Made by a program: the position numbers and the translations under genes. The notes below the pieces were generated by a model. It saw only the letters and a program-made list of their open reading frames with translations. It made no database searches and had not been told where the DNA came from. This document shows, piece by piece, positions 24,413-35,500 of a DNA stretch of 37,827 nucleotides. The number at the start of each line of letters is the position of its first letter. The first letter of the stretch is position 1. Source of the DNA: an uncultured Verrucomicrobia subdivision 3 bacterium (GTDB lineage Bacteria > Verrucomicrobiota > Verrucomicrobiia > Limisphaerales > UBA8199); contig CAIWMU010000071.1 of NCBI GenBank assembly GCA_903913865.1, forward strand, positions 1-37,827. Reading direction: 5' to 3'.

Positions 24413-25656
24413 GACTTACCTCCCTGCCGCCCCGCCTCATGGGAAACATGCTCCCCTGCCAAAGAATCCGGCATGTCATGGTAAAGCCCCATGGCCTCAC
24501 TCAATCTGGGATCCTTCAGAGGATAGGGCGGATGAGCAGCAAATTTTCGTATGAATACGGTGGCTACAACGCCGGCCATGAATGCCCAGCAGCCAAGATC
24601 CATCCAGTGCAAAACGAATCCGTCCGGATGAAGGATGGGCATGATGTTGAACGACATGTCGACAAAGTGCATCAACCAGGCCCAGATGCAGACGCCGAGC
24701 ATGTAGGGAAACACACTCTTCAGATCGATACGGAGCAGACCGAGGAACGGTATGAAGAAGTGGCCAAAAATGATAACCAGCCCGACGTAAAACCAAGTCC
24801 CCTTCTCCCGTGCAAGATACCAGAAGGTCTCCTCAGGAAGATTGGCATTCCAGATGATAAAATACTGGGAAAACGTTATATAGGAATAAAATACCGTGAA
24901 CGCAAAAAGGAGGGATCCGATGTAATAGTATTGGTTTGCGTGGATCACAGCAGACAGGACCTTTTGCCTGTCGAGAATCATGGTTATGACGTATACGGTT
25001 GCGAGAGTCATCCAAACGCTCCCCGCAAAGTAATAAACGCCATACATTGTTGAAAACCACTCATGCATCAGCGCTTTCATCCACATCACTGCACCAAGAC
25101 TGAGGCTCACAGCAAAAAGGACTATTCCAACGCAGGAGTAAAACCGGAGTTTGTAAGTGGGTAACGCGCCGCCGGTTGTGTCCTGCTTCAAAGACCATCC
25201 CCTCAAATTGCTGGAGAGCCACCACCAAATCAGGAAGCACGCCGCGGAGGCTATGTAAAATCCCTGCATCGTAAACAGCGGATGCTTTGCATGGAGTGCA
25301 TGATCCAGTTCCGGATGGACCTCCCGCATCCACGGATAAACGGTGGGCGCGAGAAGAGCTATCGGAATGAAAAGCAGCGCCATCGTGGGGAAAAGGATGG
25401 TGCTAAGTTGCTCAGAAATCCGGCGAATCGGGACCGACCAAGCGGCATCAAACAGATGATGCACCATCACGAGAAACAGGGCCCCCAGACCAAGACTGAG
25501 AAAGAACATGAACGCAAGCAGCCAGGAAAAGGCGAATTGCTGTGGGTTCACAAGAAAACCCAGCCCGGCGAGAATACCGCCAACGGCCATCAGGATGGCG
25601 GGAACCTTGCGGTATTTCGACAGGTCCAGTGGGGAATGTGAGGCTTGACTCTTCAT
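24409..25656 (-). CDS. actF: Alternative complex III subunit ActF (NrfD-like)
   Basis: This 415-aa polytopic inner-membrane protein has ~10 helices and is the second NrfD/PsrC-like subunit of alternative complex III. Family features include FMFFLSLGLGALFLVMVHHLFDAAWSVPIRR (split: FMFFLSLGLGALFLVMVHHL, then FDAAWSVPIRR), HPLFTMQGFYIASA, and GHFFIPFLGLL near the end. It is homologous to ActC but with a distinct C-terminal tail rich in charged residues. It begins 2 nt after actE and overlaps the small downstream gene. It probably contributes to the membrane part of the complex and possibly to proton movement. Confidence 0.9.
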   Translation of the reverse strand: MKSQASHSPLDLSKYRKVPAILMAVGGILAGLGFLVNPQQFAFSWLLAFMFFLSLGLGALFLVMVHHLFDAAWSVPIRRISEQLSTILFPTMALLFIPIALLAPTVYPWMREVHPELDHALHAKHPLFTMQGFYIASAACFLIWWWLSSNLRGWSLKQDTTGGALPTYKLRFYSCVGIVLFAVSLSLGAVMWMKALMHEWFSTMYGVYYFAGSVWMTLATVYVITMILDRQKVLSAVIHANQYYYIGSLLFAFTVFYSYITFSQYFIIWNANLPEETFWYLAREKGTWFYVGLVIIFGHFFIPFLGLLRIDLKSVFPYMLGVCIWAWLMHFVDMSFNIMPILHPDGFVLHWMDLGCWAFMAGVVATVFIRKFAAHPPYPLKDPRLSEAMGLYHDMPDSLAGEHVSHEAGRQGGKS

Positions 25657-25658
25657 AG

Positions 25659-26306
25659 CTACTTTTTAAGGGCGGCACGCAAAGGCTGGGGCAGATCCTC
25701 TACCGTTCCAAGATGACTGAATTGGAGCGCCCTAACATACGCAATGATGGCCCAACGATCCTGAACAGTGACCTGGGATGCATAGGATCCCATCAAATTT
25801 CTTCCGTTGGTGATCACGTGGAATATTTCACCGTCAGGCAGTCCCACTATCCGCTTGTCGTGAAGGTTCGCAACGACGGCCATCGCACCAATCTTTTTTG
25901 TGATTCCGTTGCCATCAGCCTGGGCACCATGACACGGGGAACAATAGATCGTGAACCGCTGCTGACCCCGTTGAAGATACGTTGCAGTGATCGGCATCGG
26001 ATTCAGTTCGACGAAGTTCGTGGTTCCGGGAGCGCGTCCGGTAAAGACAGGAGCGTCTTCAAAAGGAAGGGCCTCACCCGCCAAAGCATGAATCGGCTTT
26101 GCACGAGCCACGGTTCCCTGGGGTGACATCTGGGAACTCAACCCGTTGGGAAAGAACCCATTATCTTTCTGTGGTCGTAGCTTCAACTGCCACTCCATGT
26201 CCGGGAAGATATACAGCGAGGTCTTGCGGGAGTGCGATCCCCTAAAGCCTAGAATCGCCACAACCGTCACGACCGTGAGGACTAATATGGAAATAAAATA
26301 GCGCAT
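25659..26306 (-). CDS. actE: Alternative complex III monoheme cytochrome ActE
   Basis: With the ATG at 26306 the product is 215 aa. The start overlaps the actD stop as TAATG, with GGAGGA just upstream. An N-terminal membrane anchor or signal (MRYFISILVLTVVTVVAIL) is followed by a cytochrome c domain with YCSPCHGAQADG (CxxCH) and a probable axial methionine in NLMGSYASQV. The region before the heme (FEDAPVFTGRAPGTTNFVELNPMPIT) is typical of ActE. It is expected to sit on the periplasmic face and pass electrons from ActA/ActB to the next acceptor. An upstream extension of the frame to 26393 lies inside actD and is not used. Confidence 0.9.
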   Translation of the reverse strand: MRYFISILVLTVVTVVAILGFRGSHSRKTSLYIFPDMEWQLKLRPQKDNGFFPNGLSSQMSPQGTVARAKPIHALAGEALPFEDAPVFTGRAPGTTNFVELNPMPITATYLQRGQQRFTIYCSPCHGAQADGNGITKKIGAMAVVANLHDKRIVGLPDGEIFHVITNGRNLMGSYASQVTVQDRWAIIAYVRALQFSHLGTVEDLPQPLRAALKK

Positions 26307-26845
26307 TATTCCTCCACCATCTCGATATGCGGGGTGCCGGTTTGCTCCAGCAACTTGCGGGTTTCTGTTTCCGAATATTTCGGATCGGAACACTCAATAA
26401 CGATAAAAAAGGCGTCGTGAGTGACCTGTGCAAACTGCCCGTGCTTGAGCAGCGGATGGTGAAGTCTGGGAAGTCGGTTTAGAAACATCATGCCAAACAG
26501 GGATCCGAAGGCCCCAAACAAAATCGTCAACTCATACGACGGAGGGAACGCGAAGAATGGGCTGAACATGGGCTTGCCGCCAATGACCAACGGGTAATCG
26601 ATGGCATTCATCCACCAGATCATCAGCATCCCTGTTGTGTATCCCGTCACGCCGCCGACGAATGTAAACCACCCGACCTTGGAGTTCTTCAGGCCCATGG
26701 CCTGATCCATTCCATGAACAGGAAAAGGAGTGAAAACATCCCACTTCCTGAAACCGGCGTCCCGAACCTTCTCCGCCGCGTGAAGGAGGGATGCGGTATT
26801 GTTAAACCTAGCTATGATCCCGTAGGATTTTGAAGAAGAATTCAT
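26306..26845 (-). CDS. actD: Alternative complex III subunit ActD (DUF3341)
   Basis: With the ATG at 26845 the product is 179 aa; an AAGGA element lies ~9 nt upstream. It is a DUF3341 protein with YGIIARFNNTASLLHAAEKVRDAGFRKWDVFTPFPVHGMDQAMG (key parts: GIIARFNN, DVFTPFPVHG), two transmembrane helices (~55-78 and ~100-122), and a C-terminal cytoplasmic ferredoxin-like domain ending TPHIEMVEE. Gene position between actC and actE is conserved in ACIII operons. The gap to actC is 4 nt and the stop overlaps actE by one base. Confidence 0.92.
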   Translation of the reverse strand: MNSSSKSYGIIARFNNTASLLHAAEKVRDAGFRKWDVFTPFPVHGMDQAMGLKNSKVGWFTFVGGVTGYTTGMLMIWWMNAIDYPLVIGGKPMFSPFFAFPPSYELTILFGAFGSLFGMMFLNRLPRLHHPLLKHGQFAQVTHDAFFIVIECSDPKYSETETRKLLEQTGTPHIEMVEE

Positions 26846-26849
26846 TGTG

Positions 26850-28283
26850 CTATTCCTTCTCGTGAATGACATCATGAACCTTCGCACCACCCATCGGATG
26901 ATGTGGGTCAGCCTGTGGAATCACGCCCTTAACCTCGGAGATGGCGATCATGGGCAGAAACCGAAGGAACAACAGGAACATGGTGAAAAACAACCCGAAA
27001 GTTCCCAGATAGGTGAGCATATCCACAATGCTCGGACTGAAATAGCCCCAGCTGGAGGGAAGGAAATCCCGGTGCAACCCGATGACGATGATTACAAACC
27101 GTTCAAACCACATCCCGACATTCACCACAATTGAAAGGATGAACACAGCCACCAGATTCTGTCTGAACCATTTGAACCAGAACAACTGGGGCACCACAAC
27201 GTTGCAGCCAACCATCAGCATCCAACCCCACCAGTATGGTCCGAGGGCCCGATTAATGAAGTGAAACCGCTCGCTCGGATTGCCACTATACCAGGCAATG
27301 AAAAACTCCATCGCATAGGCATAACCGACGATTGTGCCGGTTGCCAGCGTCACTTTGCACATGATGTCGATGTGACGCATGGTGATCAGATCCTGAAGCT
27401 TGAAAATCGATCGAATCGGAATCAAGAGGGTCAGAACCATCCCGAATCCGGAAAAGATGGCCCCGGCTACAAAGTATGGGGGGAAGATCGTTGTATGCCA
27501 GCCGGGCAACTGGGAAACGGCGAAATCCAAAGAAACGATGGAGTGAACCGACAGCACCAGAGGTGTCGACAACCCGGCAAGAAGGAGGTAGGCCTTTTCA
27601 TAGTTGCTCCAATGCCGGTTGGAACCAGTCCACCCCAGCGAGAAGAGACCATACATAAATTGACGAACCTTCGTCTTTGAACGGTCCCTGAGCACTGCAA
27701 GATCAGGAATGAGTCCCATATACCAAAACAGCAGGGAAACCGTGAAGTAGGTCGAAACTGCAAACACATCCCACATCAGCGGACTCCTAAACTGGGGCCA
27801 CATGGTGTAGGTGTTCGGAATCGGGAAAAGCCACCAGTCATACCACATCCGACCGACGTGCAACGCCGGATAGATGCCGGCGCACATCACGGCAAAAATC
27901 GTCATGGCTTCCGCCGCACGATTGACAGCTGTCCGCCATTTCTGACGCAGCAGGAAAAGAATCGCCGATATCAAGGTTCCAGCATGGCCGATGCCGATCC
28001 ACCAGACGAAATTGATGATGTCCCATCCCCACATCACAGGATGCATGTTGCCCCAGACACCCACCCCGGTGGAAATCTGATAGCTCAACATGAACAGCAG
28101 GAGACCCAGAAGCGAAACGCTGGGAACGAAAAGAATCCACCACCAGACGGGTGTCTTGCCTTCCGTCAGGCCAGCAACGCGGTCAGAGATCCATCCGAAG
28201 CTGTGGTAATTGGAAACGAGGGGAATCCGCCTCAACTCGCGGGGCGGTTCCGGGACAGTAATCGGTGTCACGTTCGCAGCCAT
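26850..28283 (-). CDS. actC: Alternative complex III subunit ActC (NrfD-like)
   Basis: This 477-aa integral membrane protein of the NrfD/PsrC family has ~10 helices and is the likely quinol-oxidising membrane core partner of ActB. Motifs include [34 protein letters not shown] (key: [24 protein letters not shown]), [50 protein letters not shown] (key: [20 protein letters not shown]) and a long C-terminal hydrophobic hairpin. Its ATG overlaps the actB stop by one base (TGATG). The length and gene order match ActC. Confidence 0.95.
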   Translation of the reverse strand: MAANVTPITVPEPPRELRRIPLVSNYHSFGWISDRVAGLTEGKTPVWWWILFVPSVSLLGLLLFMLSYQISTGVGVWGNMHPVMWGWDIINFVWWIGIGHAGTLISAILFLLRQKWRTAVNRAAEAMTIFAVMCAGIYPALHVGRMWYDWWLFPIPNTYTMWPQFRSPLMWDVFAVSTYFTVSLLFWYMGLIPDLAVLRDRSKTKVRQFMYGLFSLGWTGSNRHWSNYEKAYLLLAGLSTPLVLSVHSIVSLDFAVSQLPGWHTTIFPPYFVAGAIFSGFGMVLTLLIPIRSIFKLQDLITMRHIDIMCKVTLATGTIVGYAYAMEFFIAWYSGNPSERFHFINRALGPYWWGWMLMVGCNVVVPQLFWFKWFRQNLVAVFILSIVVNVGMWFERFVIIVIGLHRDFLPSSWGYFSPSIVDMLTYLGTFGLFFTMFLLFLRFLPMIAISEVKGVIPQADPHHPMGGAKVHDVIHEKE

Positions 28284-31200
28284 CAGTGCGCTCCTTTCTG
28301 CTCCATGTGTCCCTCGATGTGACCATGGCCAGCTTCATGAGGCTTGGCACCGTGTATGAATGGATCTCCCATTTTCTGCTCGTAATATTGGAAGCTCAGC
28401 GGAGCCTCCTGGTAATCCGGCATCGCCGGGTTGGGGTTTCTCACGCGAGCCAGATATGTGATTCGCGGACGGGTGTTGAGAAAATCAAGCACCGTGTAGT
28501 CCCTCTCAGATTCCTTTGCCTTTGAAACCCGGCTCTCAGGATCTGCAACATTGCCGAATAGGATCGCCCCGGCAGGACAAGCCTGGGCACACGCGGTTGT
28601 GAATGTCCCATCAGGAACGGTGACATCGCTGCTTGAGCCGGCTTTCACCTTCTGCGCGATTTTGGCCTGCTCGATCCGCTGTATGCAGAAAGTGCATTTC
28701 TCCATCACGCCGCGCATCCGGACGGTTACATCCGGGTTCTTGATCATTTTGATCAGATCCCACTCATCATCCTTGCGCTGGCCGAACGGCCCCTTGTAGA
28801 GGGCATCAAGAGGCCGTTTGTTGTAATCGAAATAGTTAAAACGACGGACCTTGTACGGACAGTTGTTTGAACAATACCGGGTGCCAACACACCGGTTGTA
28901 GACCATCAGATTCAAACCCTCCTGATCATGAATGGTGGCGTTCACCGGGCAGACGCTCTCGCAGGTGGCGGCCTCGCAGTGCTGGCACAGCATGGGCTGT
29001 GTCACTGCCTGCGGATCATCCACCCACTCCTCAAACTGCTGCTGCGACTCTGCGTGATAGGTGTCCGCAAACTTGCGCTTCGAGGGAATCCCGCTGAAAT
29101 AGCGGTCGATCCTTATCCAATGCATCTCCCGACCGCGCTTGACCTGGTCCTTGCCAACAATCGGAATGTTGTTTTCGCTCTGACAAGCAACCATGCAGGA
29201 TGAACATCCAACACATAGGTTCAGGTCAATGGACATTCCCCACTGGTGATGTCCCGTTTCCTTGAGCTTGTCAAACGGGTTGGGATAAAGCGACCCGGAA
29301 CCCTCCGGCTCTGGAAGCTGAAGGCGTTTTGCGAAATCGGGATGGGCACGATACTGGTTGAGATTAGCCTCCCGGACAATGGGACGGCCTTCCATGGACC
29401 AGTGGTCCTGAGTGCATGCAATCGTGTAGGTCTTGCCGGTGGCGGCAACGGTGGCCCCAACCACGATGCTATCGGTGCCAGCCCTCAGTGCATAGGCATT
29501 GAACCCGGCCTTCTGACCAACCCGACCTGTGCGCTCACGCCCATATCCCAGTGCAAGCCCAAGGGAGTAGTCTGCGGATCCCGGCTGGACCCAGATGGGT
29601 CCCAGAATGCTCCGTCCACCGACCTTGATCTCAACGACCTCACCATTTTTGACTCCCAATTCCTGGGCTGTCTTGCGGCTCACCAGAACGGCATTATCCC
29701 ACACCATCTTCGTGATCGGATCTGGCATCTCCTGAAGCCATCCGTTGTTGGCATATCGGCCATCATCAAGACTGTAATCGCGATGAAAAACGACCTCCAA
29801 CCGATCCTTGGTGGGCAACTGAAGCTTCAGTCCTGCGATTGCCCCCGTGAGCGCGGCGCCCTGGAAACTGGCGCTGACGGGCTTTCCGGCAGAATTCGCA
29901 AGGAATCCATCGTGCAACAACCGCTTCCAGGCCCCCTCGAAATCACCCGAACCAACGATTCCGCCGAAGGTCTGGCGAACAATCTCATAGGGGCTTGTCA
30001 CCGCCAAACCACCAACCCGGGCCAGAACCTCCAGCTCAGTCATCCCACCGAACAAGGGGGAAATCAATGGTTGAACCGGGAGCAAAGATCCGTCAGTCGC
30101 CCGGGCATCACCCCAGGATTCCAGATAGTGTGCAGCAGGGAGGTGCCAGTTGCATTTTGCAAATGTTTCGTCTTCGTAATAGCCGAGACGAATTATCTGC
30201 TTCGCTTTGGCCATCGCTGTGGCAAAACCAAGGTCTGCAGGAGCGGTAAAAACAGGATTTCCGCCGAGGATGACCAAAGTCTGCACTTCCCCTGCGTTCA
30301 GTGCACCAGCCAGATCGGCCAGTGATCCACACTTGGGACTTGAAGAATCAAGGAGGACCACGGTCTCTCCCACATTCCCAAGGGCGCTGTTTATCGCAAA
30401 AGCCAAAAGGTGAACCGCCAGCGGCTGCCGGTAACCGGCAACGACCAGACACTTGCCCTTGTGGGCAAGCAGATCACGGGAACATTCCAAAATCCACTTT
30501 TCGTCGACACCAGCTGGTTTTCCCAACGACGCCAGTCCTGCGGGAGCATCACCCCCAAGCACCTGTGCGGCAATAGCACCAGCCACTTGTGCAACCGCAG
30601 TGCTACTGATGCGGAGCCGATGATCAGCGCTGACGCCAGTCAGGGTCATCAGACTCTCTACCGCATACAAACGATTGAGACCCTCACCGCCCTTCTCAAC
30701 TTTTCTCCTCACGGAGAACTTGCGGATGTTGTTGTGAACATCCTCCTCGGAGCCGATGAAATCACAGTCCAGAGAAAGAATGACGTCCGCCTTTTCGTAG
30801 CGGAACAGCGGTTTGACACCCTTCCCAAAAGCAATGGATGCAGCACGAGCTGAGGTGCTCAGGTCCACCGCCTCGTCCATAAACCAGCGGGCCTTGGGAA
30901 GCCGCAGGCTGAGCATTTCCTGAAGTCTGTCTCTTGAAGGCGAACTGCTTTGTTCAAGGAGCAGGCAAAGACCAGCACCACCGGATTCAGCCGTCTGACG
31001 TGCTAATACAGAAAGCGCGTCGGTTGTCTCTTCAACGGAACGAACGTTGCCGTTCTGCTTGATGCTGATTGCCCGGTCTGGATCATAAAGGTTCAGGATC
31101 GATGCCTGAGCAAACCTGTCTGATCCTCCGTTGCTGTCCGGATGGAGAGAATTCCCCTCGATTTTGACAGGCCGCCCCTCATGGGATTTAACAACCAGCG

Positions 31201-31531
31201 GCACCGCCCCACCACGGGTGGGCATGGAGGTGGCATAATACTCCGGAACTCCGTGAACATAATTTTCCGGTGTCTTGGAAAACGGAAGAATTTTTTGTTG
31301 GGGACGGCGGCACCCTGTGGCTCCCAGACCGAGACCGGCCAGAAGAAAGGATGCTGACATGATCTTGACGAAGTGCCTGCGAGACACCGGGTCAGTCAAC
31401 TCGCTCGCTCCCTCGGGAAACTCGCGCTCCATCCATTGGCGGAATTCGGGCTTGTCAGCCAGTTGGTCAAGGCTGCGCCAGTAGGTTCGCCCGGCTTCAG
31501 GTTCCGGACAGGCAGGAGGAATCGTTTTCAT
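28283..31531 (-). CDS. actB: Alternative complex III iron-sulfur subunit ActB (fused B1-B2)
   Basis: With the ATG at 31531, overlapping the actA stop as ATGA, the product is 1082 aa. The N-terminus carries a twin-arginine motif (SRRHFVK, R51-R52) and a lipobox-like LGATGC (C74), so it is probably Tat-exported and lipid-anchored. The N-terminal ~700 residues form a molybdopterin-oxidoreductase-like domain, which in known ACIII has no Mo cofactor. The C-terminal part has ferredoxin-type clusters: [60 protein letters not shown] and [11 protein letters not shown], consistent with four Fe-S clusters. It relays electrons from quinol to the ActA hemes. Confidence 0.96.
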   Translation of the reverse strand: MKTIPPACPEPEAGRTYWRSLDQLADKPEFRQWMEREFPEGASELTDPVSRRHFVKIMSASFLLAGLGLGATGCRRPQQKILPFSKTPENYVHGVPEYYATSMPTRGGAVPLVVKSHEGRPVKIEGNSLHPDSNGGSDRFAQASILNLYDPDRAISIKQNGNVRSVEETTDALSVLARQTAESGGAGLCLLLEQSSSPSRDRLQEMLSLRLPKARWFMDEAVDLSTSARAASIAFGKGVKPLFRYEKADVILSLDCDFIGSEEDVHNNIRKFSVRRKVEKGGEGLNRLYAVESLMTLTGVSADHRLRISSTAVAQVAGAIAAQVLGGDAPAGLASLGKPAGVDEKWILECSRDLLAHKGKCLVVAGYRQPLAVHLLAFAINSALGNVGETVVLLDSSSPKCGSLADLAGALNAGEVQTLVILGGNPVFTAPADLGFATAMAKAKQIIRLGYYEDETFAKCNWHLPAAHYLESWGDARATDGSLLPVQPLISPLFGGMTELEVLARVGGLAVTSPYEIVRQTFGGIVGSGDFEGAWKRLLHDGFLANSAGKPVSASFQGAALTGAIAGLKLQLPTKDRLEVVFHRDYSLDDGRYANNGWLQEMPDPITKMVWDNAVLVSRKTAQELGVKNGEVVEIKVGGRSILGPIWVQPGSADYSLGLALGYGRERTGRVGQKAGFNAYALRAGTDSIVVGATVAATGKTYTIACTQDHWSMEGRPIVREANLNQYRAHPDFAKRLQLPEPEGSGSLYPNPFDKLKETGHHQWGMSIDLNLCVGCSSCMVACQSENNIPIVGKDQVKRGREMHWIRIDRYFSGIPSKRKFADTYHAESQQQFEEWVDDPQAVTQPMLCQHCEAATCESVCPVNATIHDQEGLNLMVYNRCVGTRYCSNNCPYKVRRFNYFDYNKRPLDALYKGPFGQRKDDEWDLIKMIKNPDVTVRMRGVMEKCTFCIQRIEQAKIAQKVKAGSSSDVTVPDGTFTTACAQACPAGAILFGNVADPESRVSKAKESERDYTVLDFLNTRPRITYLARVRNPNPAMPDYQEAPLSFQYYEQKMGDPFIHGAKPHEAGHGHIEGHMEQKGAH

Positions 31532-32196
31532 CGGTGACACGCGGAGCAGGTCTGCAGGGACTCAACCTTGAGGTCTTTCACCAGTTTTTCACCGTGCAGT
31601 TTCTGGAGGCGGGCAGCTTCCTGGGGATCCTGACTCCACTTCCAATTCAGGTCTGTAATCTTGTCTTGAGGACGTATCTTGGCTGCCGGGTTGCGATGGC
31701 ATTCCAGACAGAAGGGCATGCTCAAGGGTTTCTCCTGGAAGACCTCTTCCATTTTGTTCAACTGGCCGTGACATTCGAAGCAGCTGATGCCACGATTCAC
31801 GTGAACGGAGTGGTTGAAGTAGACATAGTCGGGAACCCTATGAATCTGAATCCAGGGAATCGATTTTCCACTCTGAGCCGTCTCCCGCACCAGAGCCAGC
31901 CGGGAATCCTCCTTGAGGACCTGATTGTGACAATTCATGCAGGTTGAGCTTCCCGGCACGTTTGAATACCAGGCCCGCTCAACATCATCATGACAATAGC
32001 GACAGTCGACCCCCAATTGTTCGGCGTGGGTTGCATGTGAAAAGGCAACCGGTTGAATGGGCTTGTAACCCACCCTCGCGTAATTGGGGGACACATAATA
32101 CCAGACACCCGCTGCAAGGGCGCTGCCAACAAGCAGCACCCCCGTGATTATGATCAGCGGGAGCCGATTCGTCCACTTAGGGAAAATGGCTGACAT
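31528..32196 (-). CDS. actA: Alternative complex III pentaheme cytochrome ActA
   Basis: This 222-aa periplasmic multiheme cytochrome is anchored by an N-terminal helix (~12-33). Five CxxCH sites are visible: C65RYCH, C86MNCH, C139FECH, C163LECH and C217SACH, matching the pentaheme ActA of known ACIII. The N-terminus MSAIFPKWTNRLP is typical. It is the first gene of the operon; no strong Shine-Dalgarno precedes the ATG. Its stop is coupled to actB by a 4-nt overlap. Confidence 0.95.
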   Translation of the reverse strand: MSAIFPKWTNRLPLIIITGVLLVGSALAAGVWYYVSPNYARVGYKPIQPVAFSHATHAEQLGVDCRYCHDDVERAWYSNVPGSSTCMNCHNQVLKEDSRLALVRETAQSGKSIPWIQIHRVPDYVYFNHSVHVNRGISCFECHGQLNKMEEVFQEKPLSMPFCLECHRNPAAKIRPQDKITDLNWKWSQDPQEAARLQKLHGEKLVKDLKVESLQTCSACHR

Positions 32197-32586
32197 CTAA
32201 ATTAGTAATTTCAATTCAGACAACTAACACAGCACCTGGCAAAAAATCAGTGAATCAAACCACCAATCCGAGGCCAAAAATGCAAGCCTGATAAATAATA
32301 CTTCATCAGGTAACCGTCAATTGATTTGTCGGACAAACTCAAGTCCAACTCCAACCCGCAGGACCAAGGCACGCTCAAGCACAAATGGAACAGCAAGTTG
32401 CGCGTGGTTTGTAGCCCACGAATCTCCATTTCGCAAGCGAAAGTTTGAATCGGGCCACACGATTTTTGTTGGCTTAATTCATGAAAAGGCGGCTTATAAG
32501 CACCATTCATTGAAACGATGCCACCCCCCTCTAAAATCAGTCTCAACCACCCGTTGCAACTGCCAGACGGCTTTTCCTCTGATGGG
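32197..32586. other. 390-bp region between the FtsK-type gene and actA
   Basis: It is relatively AT-rich near actA and should contain the act operon promoter. On the minus strand a TTGACG (32315-32320) and TATTAT (32295-32300) occur, but with only 14 bp between them. No clear terminator for the FtsK-type operon is seen. A 99-codon open frame on the minus strand (32247-32546) has no recognisable features and is not annotated. Confidence 0.45.
32325..32337 (-). promoter_or_regulatory. Small palindrome upstream of the act operon
   Basis: TTTGTC-G-GACAAA is a perfect 6-bp inverted repeat around one base, ~130 bp upstream of the actA start and 4 bp upstream (minus-strand sense) of a TTGACG hexamer. 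It could be a regulator half-site pair controlling the respiratory operon. The evidence is symmetry and position only. Confidence 0.25.
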
Positions 32587-35500
32587 CTATTTCCCGCTCA
32601 CTCCCTCCAGCCACTCAAGGGGCGGCAGTGCATAGGGTCGGAATGTTTCGAGGCTGCCCTCATGCGCATTATAGTAGAGGGCACGGTGCATGCCCAGAAT
32701 GCTCGCACGGGGGCTGTCGATAAGACTTGCAGAATCGTTTACACTCATCTGGAACAAAACCCGCATCTCAAACTCGCTCAACACCTTCCGGCTGAGGAAC
32801 CTGGCCACATTGTTGTATGTGTCGCACGTGGCGATCACATGGATTCCCAGACGGGCCCCCTCCGAAACAAGGGATGAGAGCACTGCCCCCGGGTTGGGTT
32901 CGCCACTGCTTCCACCCGAGAATCCAAAATCCTCCTCATAGCGCAGACGACCAAACTTCTGCAGGGCGTTAACGAACAGGAATACCGGTGGAAGATCAAC
33001 CCCATCAACGGCTTCCGTCCGACGCTTTAACTCCGCGTCCAATCCGGCCATCAAGGCACCAATTTCACCAGGCTTTACGAATTCAATGTTCTGGCTGGCC
33101 GACTCGGCAACCCGATCAAGATAATTCCGTTCGGGAGTCCCCGGACCCGATGTGTCGCATAAGATCAGCCGGCAACCACCCTTCGGATGTTGGGCACCCA
33201 GCGAAAGCAGTCCAAGGGCAACGAGGGCAAGGACCGTCTCATCCCGCTGTCCCACCATGAGCAGGTGGCTCCCGCTCTGCCGCTGGAAGATTGCCTCCGT
33301 TGGCCCCTTGATGGAATTCGGGGCTCCCATCCACCATCGAGCCGCTGGAGGAGCATCCACCGGATTGGAATTCAAAACACTGGACAACTGCCTGTTCTCT
33401 GAGACATCCGCAGGAGCATTTCCCTCAAAGACAACAGGTTCCGCCACCTCCACGCCCGCAGCAGCAGCATGTTCAGTGACCTTCGAAAGGTATTTGTCCC
33501 GTATGGCATCGGGCAGCCAGACCACCTGGAAAGGGCTGTTTCCCTGAATTGCCCCGGCCGCGTCGTTGTAGATCCCTTCCCCGGGCCGTGACAAAAGCCG
33601 GGGGGCTGGATTGGAATCATCCATGATCAGATAGGCGTCGGCCTCATTACACTGGAGGGCAATTCTGACCACCATCTGTCCAAGGGTTGTCCTTGCCACG
33701 GTGTAGGCACCTCCCAGGGTTTGGGAGCCCAGCAGCACATGAATGCCAAAGGCACGCCCCTGACGGACGATTCTGTCCAACAGCAGCGATGCCGTCTGGG
33801 CAATCTTATCGTCCTCAACAAAGAACTCCTGAAACTCGTCAATGATCAGGAGCGAACGGGGAATCTTTTCCGTCCCGCCGGAACGTTTGTATCCTGGAAT
33901 ATCCTGCACGCCAAGTTTGCGGAAGAGGTCGCCCCGTCGACGCAACTCGTCATCCACACGTTGCAGGACACTGAGGGCAAACTCCCGGTCGCTCTCGATT
34001 GCAACGACTCGTGCATGGGGCAACTTCTTTGCTCCATAACACTTGAACTCCACCCCCTTTTTGAAGTCCACAAGATAAAATTCAATCTGGTCCGGGCTGC
34101 ACCAGAGCGCCAGGTTGGTGATGACGACATGGAACAGTGTTGATTTTCCAGAACCCGTCTTTCCGGCAATCAACCCGTGCTGACGCGTCCCCTTGCCCAG
34201 TTCGAGATACTGCAGCTTGGTCGCCCCGGTTCGCCCGATCGGCACGCGCAACTCGCTCGTCGTATCCTGGGACCACACCTCCCCCGCCCCCGGCATCACA
34301 TGCTCGAAAGGAACCTCGACCCTCATCGAATCACGGCTGCTCCGGCCGACGCGGTTGACAAGTTCGATCGCCAGATCCGCTACGGGTGGCGCCTCAAGGG
34401 AAACTTGAATCCCGGGCGCTGGCTTGCCTTGAAGCAAAGTTTGCCCATCCCTCAAGCTGAGACAAAGGGAACTTTTCCGGAGTTCATCCGGAATAAAGTC
34501 CTGCGGCAGGGGCATCCTCCGGTCCCAATGAATCAACGTGTAAACGCCGCACCGGGCACCGCTGGTCGCGATGCTCATCAGTCGCTTGGCCGCCACATCG
34601 CTGAAATTGGCGGGAAAATCCGCAACCACGAGAAAATGGTATTTTTCAGCAATCACACCAGCCTGCTCGTTGTATTCCGCGATCGACTTGTATTCGTTGC
34701 GCAGATACATCTGGATGACTTTCTCCATGTGCTCATTGAGTTCTCCCAGTTTCTGCTCGATCTGGCCGCTCTGGGTCCAGATCCGGCTGTTAATTAACTG
34801 CTCCTCATAATCGGCAAGATGCATGACACCGGCAAAATTCTGCCCCAAACCCACAGGATCCAGCACCGTGAATACCACCCGCCCGGGAGGAACACTGGAT
34901 ATGAGGCGCAGAATCACATTGTTCAGGGCCTCAACCGCGACCGACTGGTTCGTCCCTTCGGTCTCGATCAACAACGATCCCTGATCAGGAAATCCGAGGC
35001 ACAGCGGGAGGGCGAAATCCGGCCCCATGGGCATTTGAAAACGCGGATCAACCACTGCGGGTATTTCACAGAGGGAGGGCATATGGATCTGTAAATTCCC
35101 GAATCGGGCCGCCTGGGCAAAGGAAACTGGCGGAACCCAGGCCCGTATTCCGGCAGAATCCCACGCTGGAAAGATGTCCGCACCCAGCCGGTTTACCGCA
35201 GCGATGGACTCAAAGGCGGGAATCACCCGCTCATTCCATTCGACGCTCAGCACCTGCAACGCTTTCTCAACCTCGGCCTCCAGCCGTTTAACCCCATCGT
35301 TTGTCTCACCCTTCAACCGTTCAGATCTCTCAACCCCCTTGTCGCCTGAATCCTTCAGCTGCTGCCGGTAGTCTGCCTCGATCTTCGCCTGCCACCTTCG
35401 ATACAGATTTTCATGCCTCTTATTGACCCGCACCACCTTCGCATCGGCACCCATCCGGCAGGATACCCTCGCGTCACTAGCCCGCAACATCGCCTGCTTC

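Noticed and set aside
29246-30325. 359-codon plus-strand open frame antisense to actB
   Set aside because: Antisense shadow of the molybdopterin-like domain of ActB; no family features of its own.
28283-31531. ActB as a catalytic molybdenum oxidoreductase
   Set aside because: The operon context and fused Fe-S part identify ACIII ActB, whose molybdopterin-like domain is known to carry no Mo cofactor.
32247-32546. 99-codon minus-strand frame between the FtsK-type gene and actA
   Set aside because: No recognisable protein features, and it covers the region that should hold the act promoter.
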